Shown one piece after another: positions 18,263-27,548 of a stretch of 64,000 bases of DNA. The DNA is taken from positions 4,774,001 through 4,838,000 of the forward strand of contig NZ_CP117880.1 in assembly GCF_028736175.1 (NCBI RefSeq). The letters run 5' to 3'. The position numbers and the translations under genes were made by a program. This DNA is from Sphingobacterium oryzagri (lineage in GTDB: Bacteria > Bacteroidota > Bacteroidia > Sphingobacteriales > Sphingobacteriaceae). The notes beneath the pieces are model-generated. The model ran no database searches, was not told the origin of the DNA, and worked only from the letters and a program-made list of their open reading frames with translations. How positions within the stretch are numbered: the first letter of the stretch is position 1; each line of letters opens with the position of its first letter.

Positions 18263-20113
18263 ATGAAGAAACGTAGTATCACGCTAATTATCTGGTTAAT
18301 GTCTATTGCCCTGCTGGGCGTAATGGCCATGCAGTACTACTTTGTGCGCGAGTCTTATAAACAAAAATCGAAGCTATTTGACGAATCGGTCAGCGCGGCT
18401 CTATCCACCGTAGCATCCAAGATCGAAAAGCGGGAGATTTACGAATTTGCGCAACATCAGGAGCGTACCAATCGGGAGAAATTCAAGGCCGACCAGGTGC
18501 TGCAGCGCAAAAAAGAAAAACTGCTGGCAGAGCAGCTGCGTATTCAGGAAAAAATAAAGCTGCTGCAAATACAGCAATTTGAGTATCAGCAGAGCTATCG
18601 CGAATCAGAAGAAGAGCTATTGGGTATTTTTCCCAACGCGGTATTTGTGAACAACAGCTTCTACGAGACGTATGTCAAACGGAAGCGCTATCAGAACCTC
18701 ATCGACTTTAACGTCATCAACAAATATGTAGGCGATAATTATTTTGATACCAACATTGAGTTGTCGGCCACGCGTCAAATCCCGATGATACCGGCCAAAG
18801 ACGATAGCACGCGGTTTATTATCCCCTACTTCCGTAACAACAATGTGGAAGCGATTCAAACGGCCACGATTAAACCCAAGGTCAATGGCAAGCTTGCTTT
18901 TGAGTTGCACGACCTTGAGCGGCAATTGACCTTGCTCGACGCGCAGAAACTAGCCGTGGCAACCAACTTGTTTGATACGCTGGCCGTTATCGGCGGAAAA
19001 AGCCGCGACATCTTGCGCGATGTAGAAACAAGCTTACAACTGGCCAAAAAACCATTCCGGGAGCGCATCAACATCAAAGTGCTGAAGGGTGATATCGATG
19101 CAGAATTGGCCAAACGTGATATCTTCGTTCCGTTTAACATTGAAGTTAAGGATGACCGCAGTCTGGTGATTTACGAAACATTGCAGCGCGCCGACCCGAA
19201 AGAGGAAATAAAATTTGCGAAGTACAGCACCAAATTGTTTGAAAACGATCTGGGCAGTGTGCCCGGTGTATTGTCTATCTATTTTCCGAGCAAAACGTCG
19301 GTCATTCGCGACACGATGAGCTATATGGTCTTGCCCATGATTGCCTTACTGGCGCTTCTGATTGGGGCTTTTGCCTATACATTAAGCATCATCTTCAAGC
19401 AAAAGAAGATATCAGAAATGAAAACGGACTTCATGAATAACATGACGCATGAGTTTAAAACGCCCGTGGCAACCATCATGATCGCCAGCGAATCGTTGCG
19501 AGATCCTGAAATAGCCGCAGACGAACGTCGTGTAAACCGCCTGGCCAACATCATTTATGATGAAAATGTGCGCCTGGGCAGCCATATTGAGCGCGTGTTG
19601 AATATTGCGCGTTTAGAAAAGGAAAACTTAAAAATTGAACGCGTTGATGTGCATATCAACGAGGTAATCTCGTCTGTTTTAGAAAGCATGTATCTGCAAT
19701 TGCAGAAAGTAAACGGCACGTTGCACACCGACATATCGGCAACAAACGACTTGGTTACCGGCGACGAATTGCATCTGTCAAACGTATTCTTTAACTTAGT
19801 TGACAACGCCATCAAATACAGCAGCACGGCACCTGATATTACAGTAAAAACCTACAATACAAAAAGCAATATTATCATTACCGTGGCCGATAAAGGCATG
19901 GGCATGACCAAAGATCAAAAAGAGAAAATCTTTGACCAGTTTTACCGAATACCGACCGGGAATATACACAATGTCAAAGGCTTTGGTTTGGGCTTGAGCT
20001 ATGTAAACGACATTGTGAAAAGACTTAGTGGCAAAATTCAGGTAAAAAGTGAAAAAGACAAAGGCACAATCTTTGAGTTGACTTTTCCGTTAAAGGGCAC
20101 TAATCTTGACTAA
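18263..20113 (+). CDS. membrane sensor histidine kinase (RprX-like)
   Basis: 616 residues from the ATG at 18263, which directly precedes the first membrane helix (KKRSITLIIWLMSIALLGVM); the frame is open upstream to 18221. A periplasmic domain of about 320 residues starts with a charged coiled coil (residues 50-120). A second helix (about 352-378) leads to HisKA with H396 (NNMTHEFKTPVATIM) and an ATPase domain with N, G1 and G2 boxes (NLVDNAIKYS, DKGMGM, GFGLGLSY). Its response regulator follows 24 bp downstream. It resembles the RprX/RprY system of Bacteroides in gene order and regulator sequence; the signal is unknown. Confidence 0.9.
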   Translation: MKKRSITLIIWLMSIALLGVMAMQYYFVRESYKQKSKLFDESVSAALSTVASKIEKREIYEFAQHQERTNREKFKADQVLQRKKEKLLAEQLRIQEKIKLLQIQQFEYQQSYRESEEELLGIFPNAVFVNNSFYETYVKRKRYQNLIDFNVINKYVGDNYFDTNIELSATRQIPMIPAKDDSTRFIIPYFRNNNVEAIQTATIKPKVNGKLAFELHDLERQLTLLDAQKLAVATNLFDTLAVIGGKSRDILRDVETSLQLAKKPFRERINIKVLKGDIDAELAKRDIFVPFNIEVKDDRSLVIYETLQRADPKEEIKFAKYSTKLFENDLGSVPGVLSIYFPSKTSVIRDTMSYMVLPMIALLALLIGAFAYTLSIIFKQKKISEMKTDFMNNMTHEFKTPVATIMIASESLRDPEIAADERRVNRLANIIYDENVRLGSHIERVLNIARLEKENLKIERVDVHINEVISSVLESMYLQLQKVNGTLHTDISATNDLVTGDELHLSNVFFNLVDNAIKYSSTAPDITVKTYNTKSNIIITVADKGMGMTKDQKEKIFDQFYRIPTGNIHNVKGFGLGLSYVNDIVKRLSGKIQVKSEKDKGTIFELTFPLKGTNLD

Positions 20114-20137
20114 CATAAATTAAAATTGATTACACGT

Positions 20138-20824
20138 ATGCAGAAAATATTATTAGCAGAAGACGATCCCAATCTGGGCGAGCTTTTAAAAGATTATTTG
20201 GAATTGAAGGGCAAGTTTGATGTTACTTTATGCCAGGATGGTGAAGAAGGACTCGTTGCTTTCCGAAAAGATAAATTTGACCTCTGTATTTTCGATGTGA
20301 TGATGCCCAAGAAAGATGGATTTTCTTTAGGTAAGGATGTCCGAAAAATGGATAAGACTGTCCCTATAATCTACGCGACGGCAAAAGGTATGATGGAAGA
20401 TAAAACCCAGGCTTTCGAATTGGGAGGCGACGACTACATTACCAAACCATTTCGGGTGGAAGAATTGCTGTTGCGCATCAATGCGTTGCTAAAGCGTGTT
20501 TCTAAAGATAAAGACGAAGAGATCGCTGATAAATTTGAGATCGGTGAATACTTTTTTGATTATACCAGTCAAATCGTCTCCTACAAAGGGCAACAACAGA
20601 AGCTTTCTACCAAAGAAGCTGAACTTTTACGCCTGCTTTGCTTAAATAAAAATGATGTATTGACACGTGAAGAAGCGCTGGTCAAGATTTGGCATGATGA
20701 CAATTATTTTACGGGCCGAAGTATGGATGTATTCCTGAGCAAGCTTCGTAAATATTTACGTGAAGATCCCAATGTGGAGATCGTCAACGTCCATGGAAAA
20801 GGTTATAAACTACTCGTAAGTTAA
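20138..20824 (+). CDS. OmpR/PhoB-family response regulator (RprY-like)
   Basis: 228 residues: receiver domain with acidic pair ED-D (residues 8-10), phospho-acceptor D53 in LCIFDVMMPKKDGF, and Lys in ITKPF; then a winged-helix effector domain (about 135-228) with LSTKEAELLRLLCLNKNDVLTREEAL and a final HGKGYKLLV. The ATG at 20138 is chosen over an in-frame TTG at 20126 because it starts the first receiver strand directly. It pairs with the kinase upstream and is closed by a hairpin at 20824-20856. Confidence 0.93.
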   Translation: MQKILLAEDDPNLGELLKDYLELKGKFDVTLCQDGEEGLVAFRKDKFDLCIFDVMMPKKDGFSLGKDVRKMDKTVPIIYATAKGMMEDKTQAFELGGDDYITKPFRVEELLLRINALLKRVSKDKDEEIADKFEIGEYFFDYTSQIVSYKGQQQKLSTKEAELLRLLCLNKNDVLTREEALVKIWHDDNYFTGRSMDVFLSKLRKYLREDPNVEIVNVHGKGYKLLVS

Positions 20825-20856
20825 AAAGGTGCTGCACGATTTGTGCAGCACCTTTT
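20824..20856 (+). terminator. bidirectional terminator between convergent genes
   Basis: AAAAGGTGCTGCAC pairs perfectly with GTGCAGCACCTTTT around a 5-nt loop (GATTT), right after the response regulator stop codon and 44 bp from the end of the convergent efflux gene. Confidence 0.85.
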
Positions 20857-20899
20857 AACTTTTCATGATTTTAAAATTTAATGGGTTGTTAGCTGATGT

Positions 20900-23800
20900 T
20901 TACTTCCATCCACCCCCCAGTGCTTTGTATATAACAATCTCGTTCAGCACCTCCTCTTTCTGAATTTCTACCTCATCAATTTCAGCCGATATAGCTTCTT
21001 TCTGTGCCGTAATGATATCGAGGTATGAAACCCTACCTGCTACAAACAATTCATTCGCCGCATCGACAGCGCTTTTTAAAGCCGCCACCTGCTCTTGAAT
21101 ATGGCGTTCTCTATTTTGAATATATTCTTGGGTATTGACCGCATTAGACACTTCGTTGTACGCTAGCAAAACCCTTTTCTCGTATTCTAAAAAACTTAAA
21201 CCATAGGTTGCTTTATATGTCTCGTACTGACTTTTCAATTGTCGCTGATTAAAAAGCGGCGCTGTAAGACCACCCAGCAAACCATAGGTTAGCGAGTTAT
21301 CAAAATCGACAAGCTTGCTAAAGCTAAACGTTTGCAAGCCCATATACGGCGAGAGCACGATCGTGGGCAAGAAAGCTGCTTTTGAAGCTTTTACATCTTG
21401 CTCCGCGCCCAACAATGCAAATGAAGCTTCACGGATGTCTGGTCGACGCGCAAGCATTTCAAAAGGCGTACCGACATCCAGCTTGTCAAACAAGCGATTT
21501 TTAGCAAAGCTCGCGGAATCACGAATAACTGGCTGATTAAACCTACCCGCCAAATAATTGATGTGATTTTCTAAAATGGCAATTTCTTGCTTTACCTTCT
21601 CGCGCTCGGCAAAGGAGCCCGAAAGAAAGGCTTTAAACTGCTGCACACCCAGCTCGGATGCGCGGCCTGCTTCTTTTTGTAAAATTGTGATCTCCAGTGC
21701 ACGCTCATTCAACGCGATATTGTTATCAAACACCGCGATCTTTGCATCCAAACTGAGCAGCTCGTAATACGCAGAAGCAATATTGGTAATCAGCTCCGTC
21801 TCGACCAGCCTACGCGCTTCATTCTCCGCCAATAAGGAGTTGAAAGCCGCATACTTTTGACTTTTCAGTTTTCCCCACAGATCAAGCTCCCACGAAGCAC
21901 GAACACCAATAAAATAATCGGGAACTGCCGGCCCGGGAATCATTTCGTCCTCTCGGAGATTCCCCGAAAAATTAGTATCGTAATTGCCTATCCCCTGTTC
22001 GGTGTAAAAGCCATATTTGCGCAATCCCGCGTCAGCGGCAGCATCCAAGCTGGGCAATAGTGCTGCCTTTCGTTGCTTGAAACTGGCTTGTGCTATTTCA
22101 ATACGCTTGATGGCCTGTTGCAAATCGTAATTGTACAGCAAAGCCGTATCAATCAAACCTTTCAGATTCTTGTCCGAAAACACTTCTTGCCACGGCTGTG
22201 TGGCAATAGAAAGCGTATCTACGGGCGCCACCGAATCGTGCTGAAAAGCTGCCGGCAGTTGTGTAGCGGTTTGTTTTTCTAATTTTTTGGGCATGCCACA
22301 AGAAGCTAGAAAACCTATTGCCAACAGTATAGTCGCTATTTTTGGAACGTTCGTGCCCAGTTTTTTCTTTCCGCGCTTGGAAACCAACACGTAAAGCCCG
22401 GGAATAATCACGATACCTAACAATGTACCGATCACCATACCACCTACGGAAGCTGTCCCGATCGTACGGTTTCCGACAGCGCCAGCGCCAGATGCTAACA
22501 TCAACGGAATCAAACCGGCAACAAAGGCAAACGACGTCATCAGGATAGGACGAAGCCTTGCAAACGCACCTTCGATAGCCGCCTGGATGACATCCATTCC
22601 TTGCTTACGTTTCAACACCGCATACTCCACGATCAAAATCGCGTTTTTACCCAACAAACCAATCAACATCACCAGTGCTACCTGTGCATAGATATTGTTT
22701 TCCAGTCCAAAGATTTTCAGGAATATAAACGAGCCAAAAACACCTGCTGGTAAACAAAGGATAACCGGCAGTGGCAATAAAAAGCTCTCGTATTGTGCGG
22801 CCAACAGCAGATAAACGAAGACCAGACAAAGCGCAAAAATATAAATCGCCTGATCGCCAGAGATCACCTGCTCACGCGTCATACCAGACCACTCGATTGT
22901 GTAGCCTTGCGGCAATTGTTCGGCCAGGCGCTGCACGGTTTCGATGGCCTGCCCGGTGCTATAACCCGGTGCGGGCTGTCCGTTGATCATGGCCGAAGTA
23001 AACATGTTATACCGCGTGATCTGCTCCGGCCCATAAACGCGCTTCATCGTAATAAACGCGGAATACGGCACCATCTCGCCATCCTTTGTTTTTAAGAAAA
23101 GATTTAATACATCTTCCGGCGTTTGACGATAATGCGGATCGGCTTGCACCATCACCTTATACATCTGTCCAAAACGAATAAAGTTTGTCGCGTAGAAACT
23201 TCCCATCAAGGTTTGCAACGTATTCATGGCATTTTCTACCGAGATACCTTTTTTCGCAGCGAGATCATAATCTATCTCCAACATGTATTGCGGAAAACTC
23301 ACGTCAAAGCTGGATGAAGCGGTTTCAATGACTTCCGTTGCCGCTAAGTCTTTTAAAAATTTACCGAGCACGGCTGCCGTTTCGCTGAGATCTTCATTAC
23401 CGCTACGATCTAATAAGCGGAGTTCAAAACCTGCGGCATTACCAAAACCAGGAACGGTAGGTGGCGGAAAGAAATCAATTTCGGCATCGGCAATATGTGC
23501 CGTCTTCTCCCGCAAAATAGTGATCATATCATCAACCGTTTCCTTTCGGTTATCCCAGGCATTCAGGTTAATCATGCCCATTCCGTAAGATGCCCCCGAA
23601 ACTTCGGTTAAGATGCTATAACCGGCCAACGTAGAAACGGTTTCTACCGACTCCAATTCGCGCGCAATGTTGTCCACCTCATCGAGCACACGCTCTGTCC
23701 GGTCTACCGTCGCGCCAGGCGGCGTGGTCACACTGACGTAGATCATCCCCTGATCTTCTGTCGGGATAAAACCCGAAGGCAGAATGCTGCTTGCGCCCCA

Positions 23801-25465
23801 GGTCGCTAAGAAAAATAAAATCAATAGCCCGATTGTGATTATCCGGCGACCCACAATTTTTGTCAGTAAGTTGCGGTATTTACCCGCCGTCTTGTCGTAA
23901 GACGAGTTAAACTTCTTAAAAAATTTACTGAGCCAGCTGTTGGATTCCTTCTTATCATGCGGCGATTTTAAGATCAGTGCACATAATGCCGGTGTAAGCG
24001 TCAACGCGTTAATCCCTGAAATCACAATAGCCGAGGCCAGCGTCAGCGAAAATTGCCTGTAAAAAATACCAACCGGGCCGGATAAGAAAGCGACGGGAAT
24101 AAAAACGGCCGACATCACTAGGGTTATGGCAATAACCGCTGCGCCAACTTCCTTTATCGCGGCCAAGGTTGCTTCCATAGGTGGTAAATGCTCTTCTTCC
24201 ATCTTGGCATAAACTGCTTCGACGACCACAATACCGTTATCAACAACGATACCGATAGCCAACACCAATGCAAACAGCGTTAACAAATTGATCGAAAAGC
24301 CCATCATCTGCATAAAAAATAGCGCTCCAATCAAACTGACTGGCACCGCTAAGATGGGAATAATCGTGGCCCGGAAATCTTGCAGGAAAATAAATACGAC
24401 TAGAAACACCAAAATAAACGCTTCGATCAATGTCTTAACCACACTGGATATCGACGCATCCAAAAAACGCGACACATCATACCCCATGGTATATGTCATG
24501 CCCGGCGGAAAAGTGGCGCCTTTCAGTTCTTCCATCCGATCTTTTACCCGCTGGATAACATCCTGCGCATTCGAGCCCGGCAACTGCTTCAACATGATAG
24601 ACGCTGATGGTCTACCGTCAGTTTTGGAAACCATTTCGTAATCTAACGAACCAAATTCCACGTCGGCTACATCGCGGACACGGATGATCGAACCATCCGC
24701 ATTAGCCCGAATTGGCACATTAGCATATTCTTCCGGCTCAGAGAATTTTCCCGGATAACGCAATACATATTGTTGCATATTGACCGTTTTATCCGAACTG
24801 ATACCCGTCTGGCCGGGCGCGGCTTCGATATTTTGGCGACGCAACGATTCGACGACCTCATCGGTCGAAATCTGATAAGCTGCCAGACGATCAGGCTTCA
24901 ACCACACGCGCATGGCGTAATCGCGCATGCCCATGATCTGCGCAAAGCCCACCCCTTCAATACGCTTCAGCTCTTTTAAAATATTGATATCGGTAAAGTT
25001 GTAAATGAAGCGTTCATCCGCTGTCTCATCGGCGGTATAGATATTCAAATACATCAACATACTATTCACCTCTTTTTCGGTCGTTACGCCCGCACGTATC
25101 ACTTCTTCAGGAAGTTCATCCAGCACTGTCGTCACTCTGTTTTGTACGTTTACCGCGGCAATATCCGGGTCTACGCCAACTTTAAAGGAGACTTGGATTA
25201 ACGTTGTACCATTATTGGTTGTTACGGTATTCATAGACGTCATACCCGCCACACCGTTAATGGCTTTTTCTAGCGGAATAGCCACTGCATTGGTACTCAC
25301 TTCGGCATTGGCGCCGGTATAATTAGCGGTAACCACCACAGAGGGCGGCACAATATCTGGAAACTGGGTAATGGGCAATGTAAATAGCGCTAGTAGTCCT
25401 AACAAGGTAATAAAGATCGAAATGACCAACGAAAGGACCGGCCGCTTTATGTATGTTTCAAACAT
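20900..25465 (-). CDS. RND permease fused in frame to an outer-membrane efflux channel
   Basis: A single 1521-residue frame. Residues 1-1035 form a complete HAE1-type RND permease (MFETYIKRPVLSLVISIF start; TM4 GIVVDNGIVVVEAVYA, with Asn in place of the second Asp of the usual DD pair; GAGAVGNRTIGTASVGGM near the end). After a basic linker, residues about 1040-1056 read IATILLAIGFLASC, a typical lipoprotein signal with lipobox LASC at Cys1056. A full NodT/OprM channel of about 465 residues follows, ending YKALGGGWK. No in-frame ATG or GTG lies between the permease end and this lipobox, so a separate start is not obvious. The segment could be a thirteenth membrane helix, or signal peptidase II could cut it and release a lipidated channel. 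The adaptor gene lies 26 bp upstream. Confidence 0.92.
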   Translation of the reverse strand: MFETYIKRPVLSLVISIFITLLGLLALFTLPITQFPDIVPPSVVVTANYTGANAEVSTNAVAIPLEKAINGVAGMTSMNTVTTNNGTTLIQVSFKVGVDPDIAAVNVQNRVTTVLDELPEEVIRAGVTTEKEVNSMLMYLNIYTADETADERFIYNFTDINILKELKRIEGVGFAQIMGMRDYAMRVWLKPDRLAAYQISTDEVVESLRRQNIEAAPGQTGISSDKTVNMQQYVLRYPGKFSEPEEYANVPIRANADGSIIRVRDVADVEFGSLDYEMVSKTDGRPSASIMLKQLPGSNAQDVIQRVKDRMEELKGATFPPGMTYTMGYDVSRFLDASISSVVKTLIEAFILVFLVVFIFLQDFRATIIPILAVPVSLIGALFFMQMMGFSINLLTLFALVLAIGIVVDNGIVVVEAVYAKMEEEHLPPMEATLAAIKEVGAAVIAITLVMSAVFIPVAFLSGPVGIFYRQFSLTLASAIVISGINALTLTPALCALILKSPHDKKESNSWLSKFFKKFNSSYDKTAGKYRNLLTKIVGRRIITIGLLILFFLATWGASSILPSGFIPTEDQGMIYVSVTTPPGATVDRTERVLDEVDNIARELESVETVSTLAGYSILTEVSGASYGMGMINLNAWDNRKETVDDMITILREKTAHIADAEIDFFPPPTVPGFGNAAGFELRLLDRSGNEDLSETAAVLGKFLKDLAATEVIETASSSFDVSFPQYMLEIDYDLAAKKGISVENAMNTLQTLMGSFYATNFIRFGQMYKVMVQADPHYRQTPEDVLNLFLKTKDGEMVPYSAFITMKRVYGPEQITRYNMFTSAMINGQPAPGYSTGQAIETVQRLAEQLPQGYTIEWSGMTREQVISGDQAIYIFALCLVFVYLLLAAQYESFLLPLPVILCLPAGVFGSFIFLKIFGLENNIYAQVALVMLIGLLGKNAILIVEYAVLKRKQGMDVIQAAIEGAFARLRPILMTSFAFVAGLIPLMLASGAGAVGNRTIGTASVGGMVIGTLLGIVIIPGLYVLVSKRGKKKLGTNVPKIATILLAIGFLASCGMPKKLEKQTATQLPAAFQHDSVAPVDTLSIATQPWQEVFSDKNLKGLIDTALLYNYDLQQAIKRIEIAQASFKQRKAALLPSLDAAADAGLRKYGFYTEQGIGNYDTNFSGNLREDEMIPGPAVPDYFIGVRASWELDLWGKLKSQKYAAFNSLLAENEARRLVETELITNIASAYYELLSLDAKIAVFDNNIALNERALEITILQKEAGRASELGVQQFKAFLSGSFAEREKVKQEIAILENHINYLAGRFNQPVIRDSASFAKNRLFDKLDVGTPFEMLARRPDIREASFALLGAEQDVKASKAAFLPTIVLSPYMGLQTFSFSKLVDFDNSLTYGLLGGLTAPLFNQRQLKSQYETYKATYGLSFLEYEKRVLLAYNEVSNAVNTQEYIQNRERHIQEQVAALKSAVDAANELFVAGRVSYLDIITAQKEAISAEIDEVEIQKEEVLNEIVIYKALGGGWK

Positions 25466-25491
25466 AAATCAACTGTTAAAATGTAAAACTT

Positions 25492-26598
25492 TTATTTCTT
25501 AGCCACCGCGCGCACCTTCATACCATCACGAAGTCCTTGCACGCCTTCATACACAATGCGCTGGTTTTCATTTAAGCCATCTTCGACGACATAATAATGA
25601 CCAACACGCTGTCCGGCTCGGAAAGGTTGCATTTTAACCGTATCATCATCATTTAAAACGTATACATAGGTTTTATCTTGAATTTCAAAGACGGCTTTCT
25701 GATGCACAAATTTGGTACTGCCGGTAGAGATCGGCACGGCTATTCGGCCAGATGCACCATGCTTTAACAAACCATCGGAATTGGGAAACCGGGCGCGCAA
25801 CGAAATGGAGCCCGTATTGGGTTCAAACTCACTTTCTACAATCTGCGCCACACCCGTATGTGGATATTCCTGCCCGTTAGCCAGCAATAGCTTCACCTCT
25901 TTGTTGAAGCTATTGTTACTAAAATTAGTATCACTTGCCAGCGTCAGGTATTCTGCTTCGGAAATATCAAAGTAAACATTTAAGGTGCTTAGATCAGAGA
26001 TGCTTGTAATCAACGCACCTTCTTCCAACAAGGAACCTGTTTTAAGCAAAATCCGGTCTATACGACCGTTGAATGGCGCCCGGATGGAGGTCTGCGCTAG
26101 TTTTGTTTTGGCCTGATTAAGAACGGCCTTGGCTTCTGCCACCTTGGAGAGGCTTGCGCGATGTTGCACCGCAATGAGTTCTTGCTCGGTTTCGGAAACA
26201 ATGTTTTTTTCGACAAGTTTTTTTGTGCGTTCTTTTTCCAGTTCTACTTTTTTTGCCTCGGCAATCGCATTGTTTAATGCAGCTTCTGCCTTTGCAGCGT
26301 CAGCGCGATATTCTTCATCATTGACCTGAAAAAGTATTTGTCCGGCTTTGACAATCGCCCCTTCATCGACATATACCTTTTCCAAAAATCCACTTAGACG
26401 CGAACGTAGCTCTACATTTTTACGCGCCTGGATATCGGCAATATATTCTTTATAGATTGTCGTATCCATAACGGTTAGATTAACAACGGGAACTTGACGC
26501 GCCGCTGTTTCGGACTTATTTTCCGTGCTCTTTACGGTACAGCTGCCAGCTAGCAGCACCAATCCCGCAAGCGGGAGTACCAATGAAAATATTTTCAT
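25492..26598 (-). CDS. RND efflux periplasmic adaptor lipoprotein (second system)
   Basis: 368 residues from the ATG at 26598; a TTG two codons earlier is less likely. The signal peptide ends with LLAGSC, so it is a lipoprotein. The lipoyl half-motifs (VELRSRLSGFLEKVYVDEGAIVKAGQILF and SIRAPFNGRIDRILLKTGSLLEEGALI) flank an alpha hairpin rich in Lys, Glu and Ala. It supplies the adaptor for the fused permease-channel gene that follows by 26 bp; together the two genes encode all three parts of a tripartite pump. Confidence 0.92.
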   Translation of the reverse strand: MKIFSLVLPLAGLVLLAGSCTVKSTENKSETAARQVPVVNLTVMDTTIYKEYIADIQARKNVELRSRLSGFLEKVYVDEGAIVKAGQILFQVNDEEYRADAAKAEAALNNAIAEAKKVELEKERTKKLVEKNIVSETEQELIAVQHRASLSKVAEAKAVLNQAKTKLAQTSIRAPFNGRIDRILLKTGSLLEEGALITSISDLSTLNVYFDISEAEYLTLASDTNFSNNSFNKEVKLLLANGQEYPHTGVAQIVESEFEPNTGSISLRARFPNSDGLLKHGASGRIAVPISTGSTKFVHQKAVFEIQDKTYVYVLNDDDTVKMQPFRAGQRVGHYYVVEDGLNENQRIVYEGVQGLRDGMKVRAVAKK

Positions 26599-26681
26599 GT
26601 ACAATATTGCATTAAAACTGATCGACAGGGGTATATTACCCTGGCTTACTAAGATCTTAAATTACTATCCGGACGAAGTTA

Positions 26682-26708
26682 TCCTAAGAATTAGGAAACT
26701 ATTAGGAA
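26682..26708. promoter_or_regulatory. candidate operator upstream of the second efflux operon
   Basis: An inverted repeat TCCTAA-gaa-TTAGGA (26682-26696) is followed by another TTAGGAA (26702-26708), giving two direct copies 11 bp apart. A 10-bp palindrome TAAGATCTTA (26650-26659) is also present. All lie 50-110 bp before the adaptor start, where a repressor or activator site would be expected. Confidence 0.35.
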
Positions 26709-26717
26709 TAAGAAGGC

Positions 26718-27089
26718 TTAGAATGGTTTTAACCTGTACAAAAAATTATAATAGCCGGGAATGATTTGCCGTTTTTTGGCATCATAAACAGGATGTCTTT
26801 TCGCCTGAGCGAGCTGCCTAAAAGAGAACAGTACGCCGAATACTACGACAAATAGTGGAAGGATATAATCAGGATAAGGAATGAAGCGATACTCTTCATA
26901 GCGGATCTCGACATCGTCAGTCTCCTTATCTACGGGTAAATCAAGTACGTCATCCAGCACAAACTCTAACAGCGACTCACCATTCATCAGGTAGTCGTTT
27001 TCGATTTCCGGAATATTCGCACTAGCTTCATACCCCAAAATATTGAGGTAGCTGAATAAAACGAAATAGTGAACCACTTTGAGTAACAT
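26718..27089 (-). CDS. small two-helix membrane protein, unknown function
   Basis: 123 residues from the ATG at 27089 (the frame extends to a TTG at 27131). A hydrophobic segment near the N-terminus (LLKVVHYFVLFSYLNIL), an acidic middle section of about 45 residues with many Asp and Glu, and a second hydrophobic segment (DYILPLFVVVFGVLFSF) followed by a basic tail (RQLAQAKRHPVYDAKKR) predict two membrane spans with an acidic external loop. No family is recognised. It ends about 120 bp before the efflux adaptor start on the same strand and might be cotranscribed with it. Confidence 0.6.
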   Translation of the reverse strand: MLLKVVHYFVLFSYLNILGYEASANIPEIENDYLMNGESLLEFVLDDVLDLPVDKETDDVEIRYEEYRFIPYPDYILPLFVVVFGVLFSFRQLAQAKRHPVYDAKKRQIIPGYYNFLYRLKPF

Positions 27090-27200
27090 GCTAGACAAAG
27101 CTAAGAAGGATAGGCCAAGCAGGCAACGCAATTATGTAAAAAACCTGTTAACGTTGCACGAAAATCGGCTCACACTTGCGCATTTAAGCAAAATGCAATC

Positions 27201-27237
27201 AAAAAAATAAGAACATTGATGCTGCATCAATGTTCTT
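27201..27237 (-). terminator. rho-independent terminator
   Basis: A 12-bp stem (27209-27220 with 27226-27237) is followed on the minus strand by A and seven T residues. It would end the transcript of the small lipoprotein gene at 27328-27501. Confidence 0.8.
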
Positions 27238-27327
27238 TATGCTATCGTAAGTTGAACTTGATCTCCACGGATCTTTTCAAAAACAACAATCGGAAATAAA
27301 AAAATGCCGCTAACTATGCGCATCAAT

Positions 27328-27501
27328 CTATTTTCGGCCGCCCGCTATTTTCGCGATAATCCAGATGATCACAGCGATGACCACCACCACGATAATAACG
27401 CCAGACCAAACGCCCGCTTTAAAAATGTCTCCGATAAGCTGACAACTCGTCAACATCGTAATTGCGAAAGCAAACAGGGTGAAATAGGAAAATCTTTTCA
27501 T
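27328..27501 (-). CDS. small 57-residue lipoprotein with one membrane helix
   Basis: From the ATG at 27501 the protein has a lipoprotein signal (FAFAITMLTSC, Cys19), a short stretch (QLIGDIFKAGVWSG) and a strongly hydrophobic helix (VIIVVVVIAVIIWIIAKI) before a basic end. Small proteins of this pattern, with GDIFKAG before the helix, are common in Bacteroidota and are sometimes mislabelled as phosphatidate cytidylyltransferase; nothing here supports enzymatic activity. Two 13-bp direct repeats lie just before the start codon and a terminator follows, so it appears to be a separately regulated single gene. Confidence 0.75.
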   Translation of the reverse strand: MKRFSYFTLFAFAITMLTSCQLIGDIFKAGVWSGVIIVVVVIAVIIWIIAKIAGGRK

Positions 27502-27512
27502 AATAATCTTTA

Positions 27513-27548
27513 ATAATGAACAATATCGCTTTTTGATAATGAACAATA
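27513..27548. repeat. two 13-bp direct repeats before the small lipoprotein gene
   Basis: ATAATGAACAATA occurs at 27513-27525 and again at 27536-27548, a period of 23 bp (about two helical turns). The copies lie 12-47 bp upstream of the ATG at 27501 and may be tandem regulator sites or parts of the promoter. Confidence 0.5.

Noticed and set aside
20900..25465. Frameshift or missed stop as explanation of the permease-channel fusion
   Set aside because: The frame reads continuously with family-like sequence on both sides and through the linker; a sequencing error remains possible but nothing in the sequence points to it.
27328..27501. Phosphatidate cytidylyltransferase label for the small lipoprotein
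   Set aside because: At 57 residues with one helix it cannot hold that enzyme; this is a known type of misannotation.
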